10,961 bases of DNA from Thermoplasmata archaeon (GCA_021826765.1 JAKAYK010000030.1:1-10961); one strand, 5' to 3'; shown: positions 1 through 9,027, counted from the stretch's first letter. The notes: a model not told the origin generated them from the sequence alone. Made by a program: numbers and translations.

Positions 1-1
1 G

Positions 2-2611
2 GGAGGAATATTGCGCATCATCACAACATCATACATGGGCGCAACTGATCCCAAAGCAATACAGGAACTGAACAAATTGAAAAATACCACAATTAAGATT
101 TCTTATGATACTAAAAGAACAAGATTGCATGCAAAAGCGTACATTTTTCACCGGGAAACTGGTTTTTCCACTGCATACATAGGATCATCAAATGTCTCTA
201 ACATGGCAATATCTGGAGGTTTGGAGTGGAATGTTAAGATCACTTCAAGTGATCTGCCTGACACTATGAATAAGGTCAGGGCAACCTTTGAGAGTTACTG
301 GAATTCAAAAGAATTTGATCCATATACAACAGATCAGAACAAACGTCTCGAAGAGGCGATAAATGCAGAAAAGTCAGTCGGGAATAAAATACACCCTTCA
401 ATGATGTTTGACATTCGGCCTTTTCCATATCAACAGGAGATCCTTGATAAACTGCAGGCAGAAAGACAGTTTTTAGGAAGAAACAAAAACCTGGTGGTGG
501 CAGCAACTGGAACAGGAAAGACTGTGATATCTGCATTTGATTACAAAAATTTCCGTGATAAAAACATTTCAGGAAAGAACAGATTGATCTTCGTTGCCCA
601 CAGGGAAGAAATACTCATACAGGCAAGAGAGACATTCAGGGCGATTCTTAAGGATTTAAATTTTGGTTCGCTTTTCGTAGGAAACTCCAGAGCAGATTCA
701 ATTGATCACCTTTTCATTTCTATTCAAACCTTTAATTCTCAAAAGTTTCATGAAAAAACACCAGCAGATTTTTATGATTTCATCATAATTGATGAATTCC
801 ACCATGCATCTGCAAAATCATACAGATCCATTATTTCCCATTATGAGCCGAAGGTGTTGTTGGGTCTCACCGCAACTCCGGAGAGGAGCGATGGGATAAA
901 TGTGGCAAGATATTTTGATAATCACATATCGGCAGAAATAAGGTTGCCGGAAGCCATTGAAATGAAATTGCTCTCACCATTTCAGTATTTTGGAATTACG
1001 GATTCTGTGAATCTGAAAAACACAATATGGAAAAGGGGGGGTTATGATGAGGAAGAACTAGAAAGACTGTATGTCTCTGATATCAACAGTGCTGGAAATC
1101 GTGCCTCTCTTATTGTGAATTCAATCAATAAGTATCTTACTGATCTGGAACACACAAGGGGATTGGGATTCTGTGTATCTGTCTCGCATGCAAAGTTCAT
1201 GTCTGATTTCTTCAACAATGCCGGAATAGACTCAATGTATCTTACCGGTGATTCTCCTGATAATGTGAGGAGAGATGCAAGAGAAATGATCAGAAATGGA
1301 AAAACCAAGTTCATTTTTGTCGTGGATATATACAACGAAGGAGTCGATATACCGGAGATCAACACAATTCTTTTCCTGAGACCCACGAAGAGTCTGACAT
1401 TATTCATTCAACAGTTGGGAAGAGGTCTGCGTTTATCACCAGGAAAGGAATGCCTCACGGTTCTTGATTTCATAGGGCGGGCAAATGAAAAATACAATTT
1501 CGAGGAGAAATATGCATCTTTGATAAGAAAATCAAACAGAAGCATTGAGAAGCAGATTAAGGGAGGTTTCACACATCTCCCTGCAGGAAGTTACATAGAA
1601 CTTGAGGAAGTAGCCAAAAAACACATCCTTGAAAATATCAGGAGAACATTTGGCGTGAAATCAGCTCTTGTCACAAGAATCAGAAATTTCAATGATGACA
1701 CAGGAATTGAACTCACTCTTGAAAATTTTCTCACCTATTACCACCTTGATCCAGCGGACATATATTCCAAGGGTTCTTTTTCAAGATTATGCGTAATGGC
1801 CGGGATTTATGAAGATTTCATGCACCCGAAGGAAGATAAAATCACAAAAGCCATCAGGAAAGTATCAGATATTGATTCCAGGAAATGGCTCAATTTCCTT
1901 CTAAAGATAATGAGAAATCTTGATCATTCAGAATTGAAGGATATTTCTGAATCTGAAAAGAAAATGCTGAATATGTTCCAATTCACAGCATGGGGAGATT
2001 CACTCCAGGAATGTGGTTTCACGGACTTTGCAGAGAGCTTCGCTAAAATAAAAGAGTGTGGCCCACTTTTCAACGAGATGATGGAGATAATAGAATACAA
2101 ACTGTCCAGAACGGATATTGTGGATTTTGACATTGACCTTGGTTTTGAATGTCCCCTTGAGCTGCACTGCAATTATACGAGGGATCAGATACTTGTTTCT
2201 ATGGAGATCATGAACCCCAAAAATGTGAGGGAAGGAGTCAGATACATCCCAGAAAAGAAAACAGATATTCTTTTTGTAACTTTGAACAAGTCTGATAAGG
2301 ATTATTCCCCAACCAATATGTATGAGGATTATCTCATAAGCGACACTCTTTTCCACTGGCAGAGCCAGAGCACCACATCAGAAATTTCAGGAACGGGCAC
2401 ACGATACATCAACCACAGGGCACAGGGAAGCAAAATACTTCTTTTTGTGAGAGAATACAGGAGAACCATGGATGACCTGGGTGCACCCTACACCTTTTTG
2501 GGGCTCGTGAACTACAAATCGCATGAGGGCAGCAATCCCATGAATATAATATGGGAACTGGAAAAACCGGTACCAGCTAAATATATGAAACAAATAAACA
2601 AACTGATTTGA
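2..2611 (+). CDS. PLD-nuclease/DExH helicase with DUF3427-type C-terminus, 5'-truncated by the window edge
   Basis: The reading frame is open to the left edge, so the true start lies outside; a TTG at 11 is only the first possible internal start. Numbering from that TTG, residues 1-100 are the end of a PLD-like nuclease domain: H40-x-K42 is followed by an SSN at 59-61. The Asp of a full HKD motif is absent, which suggests a BfiI-like, dimer-forming type. The SF2 helicase core follows: Walker A TGTGKT at 166-171, DEFHH at 261-265, TATPER at 287-292, NEGVDIP near 442-448 and QQLGRGLR at 467-474. The last 250 residues match the DUF3427 type, ending in a compact module with SQSTTS and LLFVRE. Such proteins are presumed ATP-driven DNA helicases/nucleases, often in mobile or defence settings; the substrate is unknown. 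Arg codons are mixed (many AGA), unlike the AGG-rich operon downstream. Family assignment is firm, role is not. Confidence 0.9.
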   Translation, partial: GGILRIITTSYMGATDPKAIQELNKLKNTTIKISYDTKRTRLHAKAYIFHRETGFSTAYIGSSNVSNMAISGGLEWNVKITSSDLPDTMNKVRATFESYWNSKEFDPYTTDQNKRLEEAINAEKSVGNKIHPSMMFDIRPFPYQQEILDKLQAERQFLGRNKNLVVAATGTGKTVISAFDYKNFRDKNISGKNRLIFVAHREEILIQARETFRAILKDLNFGSLFVGNSRADSIDHLFISIQTFNSQKFHEKTPADFYDFIIIDEFHHASAKSYRSIISHYEPKVLLGLTATPERSDGINVARYFDNHISAEIRLPEAIEMKLLSPFQYFGITDSVNLKNTIWKRGGYDEEELERLYVSDINSAGNRASLIVNSINKYLTDLEHTRGLGFCVSVSHAKFMSDFFNNAGIDSMYLTGDSPDNVRRDAREMIRNGKTKFIFVVDIYNEGVDIPEINTILFLRPTKSLTLFIQQLGRGLRLSPGKECLTVLDFIGRANEKYNFEEKYASLIRKSNRSIEKQIKGGFTHLPAGSYIELEEVAKKHILENIRRTFGVKSALVTRIRNFNDDTGIELTLENFLTYYHLDPADIYSKGSFSRLCVMAGIYEDFMHPKEDKITKAIRKVSDIDSRKWLNFLLKIMRNLDHSELKDISESEKKMLNMFQFTAWGDSLQECGFTDFAESFAKIKECGPLFNEMMEIIEYKLSRTDIVDFDIDLGFECPLELHCNYTRDQILVSMEIMNPKNVREGVRYIPEKKTDILFVTLNKSDKDYSPTNMYEDYLISDTLFHWQSQSTTSEISGTGTRYINHRAQGSKILLFVREYRRTMDDLGAPYTFLGLVNYKSHEGSNPMNIIWELEKPVPAKYMKQINKLI

Positions 2612-2680
2612 TCCTATTTGGAATTCTCCCAATTACTGAAGGAGTGCCAGAGAAGGGATGCAGGAAATAATCTATGAACT

Positions 2681-2711
2681 CTCTGCAGTCTAAATTTATA
2701 TTCCTGCAGAG
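2681..2711 (+). promoter_or_regulatory. Operon promoter: TATA-like box framed by an 8-bp inverted repeat
   Basis: AAATTTATA at 2692-2700 is an archaeal TATA-like box centred about 27 nt before the nurA ATG at 2724, the spacing expected for a leaderless transcript. It is framed by CTCTGCAG (2681-2688) and its exact reverse complement CTGCAGAG (2704-2711). The CTGCAG cores are 21 bp apart start to start, about two helical turns, so a dimeric regulator could bind both on one face of the DNA. The right arm lies between TATA box and predicted start site, and the left arm overlaps the region where TFB would sit. The promoter call is fairly safe; the operator role is inference. Confidence 0.6.
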
Positions 2712-2723
2712 CGATCAGTATGT

Positions 2724-3722
2724 ATGGATTTCTATTCAGATCTTGACAGTTTTCTGAAGAGCAATTCTGACCGTATAAGGGAAGATCTCCTTCTCAGTAA
2801 GGATAATCCCCTGTATGAATATTACAGGGACAGAGTAAGGGGAGTTCTTCAGGAACTTCCAGAATCATCCAAACCTCCATATGAAATATGTGCAACTGAC
2901 GGTTCTGAATATGTCCAGGAACTTTACAATGGAAAGAAGTTTGTTGTTGCAAGGGCCATAAGCCAGATACAGGAGAGGGAATATTACAGCACTTATTTCA
3001 ATGTGCTTGGAATAGAAAGGGATGACGTGCAGCAACTGGTGAAGAGGATAATGGAGGACGCAGAGCATAGGGCGGCCCTGAATGCTCTCATCAAGGAGAA
3101 AAACTGCATTATGGTAATGGATGGTTCACTCTCTGGCAGGTTTTACTGGGGAAAGACAAACTACAGCGGAGAAATTGGAAAGGATTTCTATAACAGATAT
3201 ATGGAATCCTTTGTTGCCCTGCTGGAAAAGGCACGGGAGAAAAAAATAATAATCCTGTATATTTCCAAAACATCTGATACAGGTGTTATGAAAAAAGAGA
3301 TTCATAAAAATGAAAAATCTCTTCCACAGTTTGTAAAAGAAAGCAACATCACAGATCATGTCCTGATAAAATCAATTGCGGAAAAACCATGCTATACTGA
3401 ACCAATGCTTATACAGGGAGGAAATACTGAATATAATTGCGAATTCCAGACCATACATGTGCTTCCTGCAATGGATGACCTGCCCATGAAGATAGACTTT
3501 ATCATACCAGAAGGTGCAAAAACAACAGTGGAGGATATCGTTTCATGGATGATGTGGGGCTACAGTGGCCTCAGGTCCCATAACATATGGGCCTCCCTTG
3601 TGGACAAGAAAGTGAAACTTAGTAGGGACACAACCAGGATCGTGATGGAAATGTTTGAGAATGAGATAGGCGTATGGAATGCTGAGACAAGGGGGCAGAG
3701 GCGTGAAAGAATCAGATTATGA
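2724..3722 (+). CDS. nurA: NurA 5'-3' nuclease
   Basis: This 332-residue protein fits the NurA family, the nuclease that works in the channel of the HerA translocase to degrade the 5' strand at DNA ends. Visible family marks are ATDGSEY with D59, an acidic pair at E111/D112 with E114 close by, and VMDGSLSGRFY with D133. The acidic residues probably form the Mn-binding site of the RNase-H-like fold. SKTSDT at 181-186 and a C-terminal segment with H286 also fit the family pattern. No signal peptide or membrane segment is seen, so it should be cytoplasmic. The ATG has no Shine-Dalgarno but a TATA-like box 27 nt upstream, consistent with a leaderless first gene. Its 3' end overlaps herA. The pairing with herA makes the call strong, because NurA sequences are otherwise divergent. 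Confidence 0.9.
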   Translation: MDFYSDLDSFLKSNSDRIREDLLLSKDNPLYEYYRDRVRGVLQELPESSKPPYEICATDGSEYVQELYNGKKFVVARAISQIQEREYYSTYFNVLGIERDDVQQLVKRIMEDAEHRAALNALIKEKNCIMVMDGSLSGRFYWGKTNYSGEIGKDFYNRYMESFVALLEKAREKKIIILYISKTSDTGVMKKEIHKNEKSLPQFVKESNITDHVLIKSIAEKPCYTEPMLIQGGNTEYNCEFQTIHVLPAMDDLPMKIDFIIPEGAKTTVEDIVSWMMWGYSGLRSHNIWASLVDKKVKLSRDTTRIVMEMFENEIGVWNAETRGQRRERIRL

Positions 3723-5229
3723 AATTGGATTTACAACGGGAGAAAATGACAGCGATATTTTCAGATTCGTGATAGATCCGGAAGCGGAGATCAGGAAATG
3801 GGAATATGTAACAATTATGGGAAAAGGGGGAAAGATAATTGGAAGGGTTGAGAAACTCACATCTTTCAGCGATATAATGCAGGAAAATACGGATTACAGA
3901 ACAATTAGCAAGCTGCATGACGTGAATGTAAGGCAGGCGGTTGATATTGCAGTGGCCCGTTCTGTGGGTACAATACATAAGGATGGTACAGTCTCCAAGG
4001 GAAACAGGGAATTCATCAGGCCCGGAACAGGCGTCAAAAAATCAAGCGTAGATGAGATGAAGATACTGTTCGGGTATGATAACAATAATTCTGTAATTCT
4101 CGGTGCATTGAGCAACTATTCCACTGTGGAAGTTGGGGCGTCAATCAACGGCATGAGGAGGCATGTTGCCATAATGGCACAGACTGGAGCAGGAAAGAGC
4201 AATGCTGCAGCAGTGATGATCGAGGAGCTTGTGAGGAAAGGGGCCACAGTGGTTGTTCTTGATCCGCACGCAGATTATGCCCTCATAAAAGCTGACAGGG
4301 AAATGGCAGATTTCACCAGGGTCATGAAAACACCCATGAGCACGGGCAGATATGGAAAGGAACTGAATGCTGTTACGGAGATATTCTCCCTGCGTTTCCA
4401 GGATCTTTCCGAGGAGGATCTTTTCAACATAATGAGGATCGATGACCAGTGGACCACACTGAAGGAGATAGTCAGGAAGATAATCGCAGGCACAAGAGGA
4501 AAGGGTTCTCTTGATGATTTCCTTGCGGCTTTCCAGGCAATGGATAAGGGAGACAGGGCAAGAATAGCGGGAAGGGTATCTCTTCTGAAGGCGATCAAGC
4601 CAATTTTCGGGAACAATACCACAGGCATTGATACATACCTCAGGCCTGGACAGCTTTCAATTCTTGATCTCTCAGGGCTGGATCAGGACATAACCTCTTA
4701 TTTCTGCCTGAAGGTCATAAATGAGATTTATGACAGGAAGGTTTCAGGGGAATTTCAGTATCCAGTATTCATATTCATCGAGGAGGCACATAACTTCGTT
4801 GGCAGGGAGAGTATCGGAAAACTTCCGGGACTTATAAAGAAAATCGCAGCAGAGGGGAGGAAATTTGGTGTTTTCCTTGTAGTAATAACCCAGAGGCCGG
4901 GCAAGATCGATCAGGATGTCCTGAGCCAGTGCAATTCACAGATCATTCTCAGAATAACAAATCCTCTTGATCAGAGGGCCATTGAGGAAAGCTGCGAGGG
5001 CGTGAGCCAGTCTGTCATAAACGATCTGCCTTCCCTGAACACAGGAGAAGCAGTCCTTGTGGGAGAATTTGTGAGATTTCCTGTCATAGTCAAGGTGAGA
5101 AGAAGAGAAACAAGGGAGGGTGGAGGAGATATAGACATACTTCCTCTCCTTGAAAAATCAAAGAGATTGAGGGAAGAGATCCTCGATCCTGACAGCAACA
5201 GGGACATGATCAGGAGGCTCAGCTCTTAA
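3679..5229 (+). CDS. herA: HerA DNA translocase/helicase ATPase
   Basis: This is a 516-residue hexameric DNA-pumping ATPase of the HerA/FtsK superfamily that drives DNA through the HerA-NurA complex. Residues about 15-140 form the N-terminal HAS beta-barrel that docks NurA. The RecA-like core has Walker A AQTGAGKS at 167-174 (K173), LDPHADY at 194-200, Walker B FIFIEEAH at 364-371 (E368/E369), an arginine-finger candidate R394 in AEGRKFG, and a sensor Q405 in TQRP. A helical insertion fills about 205-310. The start is uncertain: ATG at 3679 overlaps nurA by 44 nt, whereas GTG at 3703 gives a protein 8 residues shorter, beginning VKESDYEIG, with GGGGG 7 nt upstream and a smaller overlap. The stop overlaps the mre11 start by one base (TAATG). 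Length and motifs are normal for the family. Confidence 0.95.
   Translation: MLRQGGRGVKESDYEIGFTTGENDSDIFRFVIDPEAEIRKWEYVTIMGKGGKIIGRVEKLTSFSDIMQENTDYRTISKLHDVNVRQAVDIAVARSVGTIHKDGTVSKGNREFIRPGTGVKKSSVDEMKILFGYDNNNSVILGALSNYSTVEVGASINGMRRHVAIMAQTGAGKSNAAAVMIEELVRKGATVVVLDPHADYALIKADREMADFTRVMKTPMSTGRYGKELNAVTEIFSLRFQDLSEEDLFNIMRIDDQWTTLKEIVRKIIAGTRGKGSLDDFLAAFQAMDKGDRARIAGRVSLLKAIKPIFGNNTTGIDTYLRPGQLSILDLSGLDQDITSYFCLKVINEIYDRKVSGEFQYPVFIFIEEAHNFVGRESIGKLPGLIKKIAAEGRKFGVFLVVITQRPGKIDQDVLSQCNSQIILRITNPLDQRAIEESCEGVSQSVINDLPSLNTGEAVLVGEFVRFPVIVKVRRRETREGGGDIDILPLLEKSKRLREEILDPDSNRDMIRRLSS
5212..5217 (+). promoter_or_regulatory. Shine-Dalgarno for mre11
   Basis: AGGAGG lies inside the end of herA, 11 nt before the mre11 ATG. 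It supports the 5229 start. Together with the TAATG stop-start overlap it indicates coupled translation in the middle of the operon. Confidence 0.6.
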
Positions 5230-6341
5230 TGGCAAGATTTGCGCACATTTCGGATACGCATATCGGAGCGGTTCAATATGGAATTCCTGAAAGGGAGACA
5301 GATTTCTATGATGCTTTTTCCGAAGCTATAGACATAGCCATGGAGAACGAGGTGGATTTCATAATCCACACAGGGGATCTCTTTGATACAGGAAAACCTT
5401 CCAACAGCGCACTCTCATGCCTGAAGAACAATATGATAAAGCTCCAGGAGAAGAAAATTCCGATGATTGCAATCCCGGGTGATCATGACAGGCCCCGAGG
5501 AAACGATTCCTCGCCACATTCCATATTTGATTTCATGGGCATGAAGATCATAGGAGCAATGGAGCTTGATAATATTTCAGTGGGAGACGTGACCATAGCC
5601 GGAATAGGTAATATGAAAGGATTCAGGAAACAGCAGCTCGATGATATATATGAGAAGGCAAACAGGATGGCTGAGGAATGGAAAGAATGCATATTCATGT
5701 CTCACCAGGCAGTGGCCCCATTTTTTCCGGAAGACCAGTGTGAAACCAGCAAAGATAAACTTCCAGTGAATTTCGATTATCTCGCATTCGGGCACATACA
5801 CCAGTACAGGAAGGAGACTGTCGGAAGGGCCACGTTCTCATACGCAGGCTCAACTGAAGTGAAGAGCATGAATGAAATAAGCGGTCTCATGAAGCAGGGC
5901 AAGGGAATCAATATTGTAACCCTTGGAGATTCTGCAGAAATTGACAGGAAACAGATCAGAAGTGCAAGGATGCAGTATGAGGTCAGGGGGAGCTTGGATG
6001 AGATACTTTCCCAGCTGGACAGGATCCAGAAGGGCGAGATAAAAAAACCGCTCATATCTATCATAGTTACAGAAAAAGTGGAAGCTCACACATTGAAGGA
6101 GAAGATTGATGAATATTCTGATAGATTCATGTTCAGGAATCCTATATTCAACTTTTCAAGAGAGGAGATACCTGTGGTTGAATACAACCCTGAACATGAT
6201 CTGCAGTCCATATTCCGGGAATACATGAAGGATGAGAAAAAAGGCATGATTGCACACCATATCTATAAGCTTCTCACATCCGGTGAATACCGTGAGGATG
6301 AGATCATAGAACTTGCTTCAGGTGGTTCTGATGATAATTGA
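5229..6341 (+). CDS. mre11: Mre11 DNA double-strand-break repair nuclease
   Basis: This is a 370-residue Mre11/SbcD nuclease, the Mn-dependent 3'-5' exonuclease and endonuclease partner of Rad50 at DNA ends. Phosphoesterase motifs appear in order: DTH at 9-11 (D9, H11), HTGD with D50, GDHD at 84-87, SHQ with H159, and GHIHQY at 188-193 (H189, H191). The usual third motif is GNHD; here the metal-binding Asn is replaced by D85 (codon GAT), while the catalytic His (H86) is kept. Residues about 240-310 look like the capping domain. The region from about 315 to 355, with FREYMK and IYKLL helices, is probably the Rad50-binding tail. The length is close to other archaeal Mre11 proteins. The gene starts on the herA stop and overlaps rad50 by 11 nt. 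Confidence 0.95.
   Translation: MARFAHISDTHIGAVQYGIPERETDFYDAFSEAIDIAMENEVDFIIHTGDLFDTGKPSNSALSCLKNNMIKLQEKKIPMIAIPGDHDRPRGNDSSPHSIFDFMGMKIIGAMELDNISVGDVTIAGIGNMKGFRKQQLDDIYEKANRMAEEWKECIFMSHQAVAPFFPEDQCETSKDKLPVNFDYLAFGHIHQYRKETVGRATFSYAGSTEVKSMNEISGLMKQGKGINIVTLGDSAEIDRKQIRSARMQYEVRGSLDEILSQLDRIQKGEIKKPLISIIVTEKVEAHTLKEKIDEYSDRFMFRNPIFNFSREEIPVVEYNPEHDLQSIFREYMKDEKKGMIAHHIYKLLTSGEYREDEIIELASGGSDDN
6320..6325 (+). promoter_or_regulatory. Shine-Dalgarno deciding the rad50 start
   Basis: AGGTGG sits 5 nt before the ATG at 6331 and can pair with the 16S rRNA tail. This favours 6331 over the in-frame TTG at 6313, which has no such site. The element lies within the mre11 coding sequence. Confidence 0.6.
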
Positions 6342-9027
6342 TTCTATAGGAGTGGAAAATTACCTTTCCCACAGGGAAAGTAAAGTGACCCTTGACACGG
6401 GATTGAACATATTTGTCGGAAAGAACGGTGCAGGAAAATCGTCAATTCTGGAAGCGATGCTTGTGGCCCTCTATGGAATCAAGTCCACAAGGAGAGGTAA
6501 GATCATTTCATACGGGCAGTCAAGCTGCAGAATCTGGGTGAAATTCAAGCACAATGGTCATGTTTTCCATGTGGAGAGGGCCTTCGAAAACAAAAATGGT
6601 ACTGAACGAATGAAATATGCGTTCATGAAAATAAACGACGAACCTGCCGAGGACAACCACAGTGGAATCATAGAAAGGCTTGCCAAAGAGCTTGGGATGG
6701 GCCAGGATGCACTTACAAATTCCTTATTCATCGAGCAGGGTCAGATTGACAGCCTCATAACAGACACCCCTGCAAAGAGGAAGGAGAATTTCAACGAGAT
6801 CATACAGCTGAATGGGTTTGAGAAGGCCATCAGGGAACTTGATCCCATGATAAAGAGTCTTGATGAGAAGGTCAGACAGAAAACCCAACTTGAAGCAGAG
6901 GATGCAGGAATCAGGGGAAAAGTTCAGGAAGCAGAGAATGAACTCAAATCCGTGGGTGGTATCATCCATGAACAGGAAAATGAGCTCAAAAAGAAGAATT
7001 CTGAACTGGACAGGATAAAGGCTGAGGTTACAAAGAAAGAACAGATTCTTATCCAGATAACAGAACTCAGGAAATCACTTGATGAAAATGAGAAGAACAT
7101 CGCAAAAATAGACGTAGAGATCAATGAACTTAAAAAATCAATCTCCCGGATTGATGAATTTAAAAAACATAAGTCCGGGTTGGCTGCAATGCCTGAATAT
7201 GTGCACAGGGAAAATCTTGTGAAAGCACTCCAACTGATGCGGGAAAGGGACAATCTGAAGGCGGGTATGGACAGGAACCAGAAGGAGAGGGATAATTACC
7301 AGAGGAATATGAAACAGAAAATTGTTCTGGAAAATGAACTTAAGCCATTTCTTGAGCAGAAAAAGGAAATGGAAAAGCTGGAAATGGAAATGGAATCCAT
7401 GAGGAAAGGAAATGAGGATGCCATCAGGATCATAGAAGGAAACAGGAAAGCACGGGAACAGTTGATGCAGCAGGAGAAAGAACTGGATAAGCTGAAAAAC
7501 ACCCTGCACCCTGAAATCCTGAAGATTGAAATCTCTTCCATTCCTTTAAAAATAGAAGAATTGCAGGGTGAGATTGAAAGGATCGTGAAGGGTATCGAGG
7601 CTGAGAATGAGAACATCACAAGGGCAAAAAGTGCGCAGGATGATCTCAGCGAGAAGATTAACAGGCTCAGGAACGCATCCAAATGCCCCCTTTGCGGGCA
7701 TGAACTGGAGGTTCATGATCATTCAAAGATGATGGACGATTTCAATGCGGAGAAGAGGAAGAATGAGGAAATAGTAACAGAAAAGGGGGCCCACAGAAAA
7801 GCCCTGGAGATCAGGAAGAAAAAACTTGATGATTTGCTGAAGGACTTCAATTCTTCCAGCACACACAGGTATATATCCACTCTGGAGAACATTGGTAAAC
7901 TGAACAGGGAAATTAATGAAATGAAGGATGAAGTTGAATCTGCAGTCAAAACAAAGGAAATTTATGAGAAAAAACAGGGCGAATTTCAGGATGCAAAGAA
8001 AAATTCCATCACATGGGAAACAAAGGAGAGGGAATTCAGGAGGATAGAAGGGGTTCTGTCAGCCACAGACGTAAATAAGCTTAATGAGGAGATGGAAAAA
8101 TACACAATGGATATTGAAAACCTGCAATCGTCCCTGGGCAAACTCGGAGAAGGGGCCCTTCTGGCAAATAAAGGAAAAACATATGATGACGTGTCCAGGA
8201 TAGATCGTGAAATTGCAGATATTGACAGCAAGCTATCCCGGATGGAGTCTGACAGGGAAAAGCTTCAGAATATGGAAACAAAAAAAAGTGGGGAGGAACA
8301 GGCGTTCAAAAAACTTACGCAATCCATATCAGATAAGGAGAAGGACATCGAGGGTCTTGACTCGTTGAGAAATGAACGCACTGAGTGTGAGAATAATGTG
8401 GATAAACTGCGGAAAGAACTGGAGGGAAACAGGATAATTTCAGGAAAAAATTCAGGACGCATCGAGGAATGGAAAAAGCAACTGGATAATATTGGCAGCA
8501 AGATTCAGGAGATCAGGAAGGCAGAGAATGCCCACAAATTCCTTCTTGAACTGAAAAGGGTATTCGGGAGGGACGGAATTCCAAGATACCTGAGAGACAT
8601 CGCAGTACAGAGCATAACCTCAAAGGCAAGGGAGATCGTTGCAAGATTCAATCTTTCCATAGAGGATATACGCATTTCCGAAGATCTTGGGATAACCATT
8701 ACGCAGGACGGAAACACGAAGGATGTTTCCCAGCTCAGCGGAGGGGAAAGGGTTGCGGTTGCCATCGCACTGAGACTTGCCATCAGCAAATATCTCGGGG
8801 CAAACATCAGCACGGTGATCATGGATGAACCCACCATATACCTTGACGACGAGAGAAAAACAGAGTTCAGGGACATAATACAGAATTCCCAGAAGGAACT
8901 TTCCAGTGAGGGCATATTTCCACAGATGATCGTTATAACACATGACCAGGAGATGTATGACGGCGCAGATGTTGCCTACGAGATAAAAAAGAATGATGGG
9001 GTATCTGAAATCGTGAATCTCATATGA
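6331..9027 (+). CDS. rad50: Rad50 SMC-like ATPase with zinc hook
   Basis: This 898-residue Rad50 tethers DNA ends and controls Mre11 by ATP binding. The N-lobe has Walker A GKNGAGKSS at 30-38 (K36) and a Q-loop in EQGQID (Q136). A long Glu/Lys-rich antiparallel coiled coil spans roughly 145-740, split by the zinc hook C452-P-L-C455 that dimerises two molecules through one zinc ion. The C-lobe carries the signature QLSGGER at 801-807, Walker B with D832/E833, the D-loop near L838-D839-D840 and switch His H871 in THD. All ATPase motifs are intact and the size is typical of archaeal Rad50. I chose ATG 6331, giving MIIDSIGVENY as in the family, over TTG 6313, which adds six unrelated residues. 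It overlaps the end of mre11 by 11 nt and is the last gene of the operon. Confidence 0.95.
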   Translation: MIIDSIGVENYLSHRESKVTLDTGLNIFVGKNGAGKSSILEAMLVALYGIKSTRRGKIISYGQSSCRIWVKFKHNGHVFHVERAFENKNGTERMKYAFMKINDEPAEDNHSGIIERLAKELGMGQDALTNSLFIEQGQIDSLITDTPAKRKENFNEIIQLNGFEKAIRELDPMIKSLDEKVRQKTQLEAEDAGIRGKVQEAENELKSVGGIIHEQENELKKKNSELDRIKAEVTKKEQILIQITELRKSLDENEKNIAKIDVEINELKKSISRIDEFKKHKSGLAAMPEYVHRENLVKALQLMRERDNLKAGMDRNQKERDNYQRNMKQKIVLENELKPFLEQKKEMEKLEMEMESMRKGNEDAIRIIEGNRKAREQLMQQEKELDKLKNTLHPEILKIEISSIPLKIEELQGEIERIVKGIEAENENITRAKSAQDDLSEKINRLRNASKCPLCGHELEVHDHSKMMDDFNAEKRKNEEIVTEKGAHRKALEIRKKKLDDLLKDFNSSSTHRYISTLENIGKLNREINEMKDEVESAVKTKEIYEKKQGEFQDAKKNSITWETKEREFRRIEGVLSATDVNKLNEEMEKYTMDIENLQSSLGKLGEGALLANKGKTYDDVSRIDREIADIDSKLSRMESDREKLQNMETKKSGEEQAFKKLTQSISDKEKDIEGLDSLRNERTECENNVDKLRKELEGNRIISGKNSGRIEEWKKQLDNIGSKIQEIRKAENAHKFLLELKRVFGRDGIPRYLRDIAVQSITSKAREIVARFNLSIEDIRISEDLGITITQDGNTKDVSQLSGGERVAVAIALRLAISKYLGANISTVIMDEPTIYLDDERKTEFRDIIQNSQKELSSEGIFPQMIVITHDQEMYDGADVAYEIKKNDGVSEIVNLI

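Noticed and set aside
1924..2632. Minus-strand frames of about 80-118 codons opposite the helicase C-terminus
   Set aside because: The sense strand has continuous family motifs; the antisense frames show no domain or translation signal.
2619..2635. Short stem TTGG...CCAA after the helicase stop as a terminator
   Set aside because: The stem is only 4 bp and no T-tract follows; not distinguishable from chance.
6313..6330. TTG at 6313 as the rad50 start
   Set aside because: It adds six residues not typical of Rad50 and lacks a ribosome site, whereas ATG 6331 has AGGTGG 5 nt upstream and gives the family-like N-terminus.
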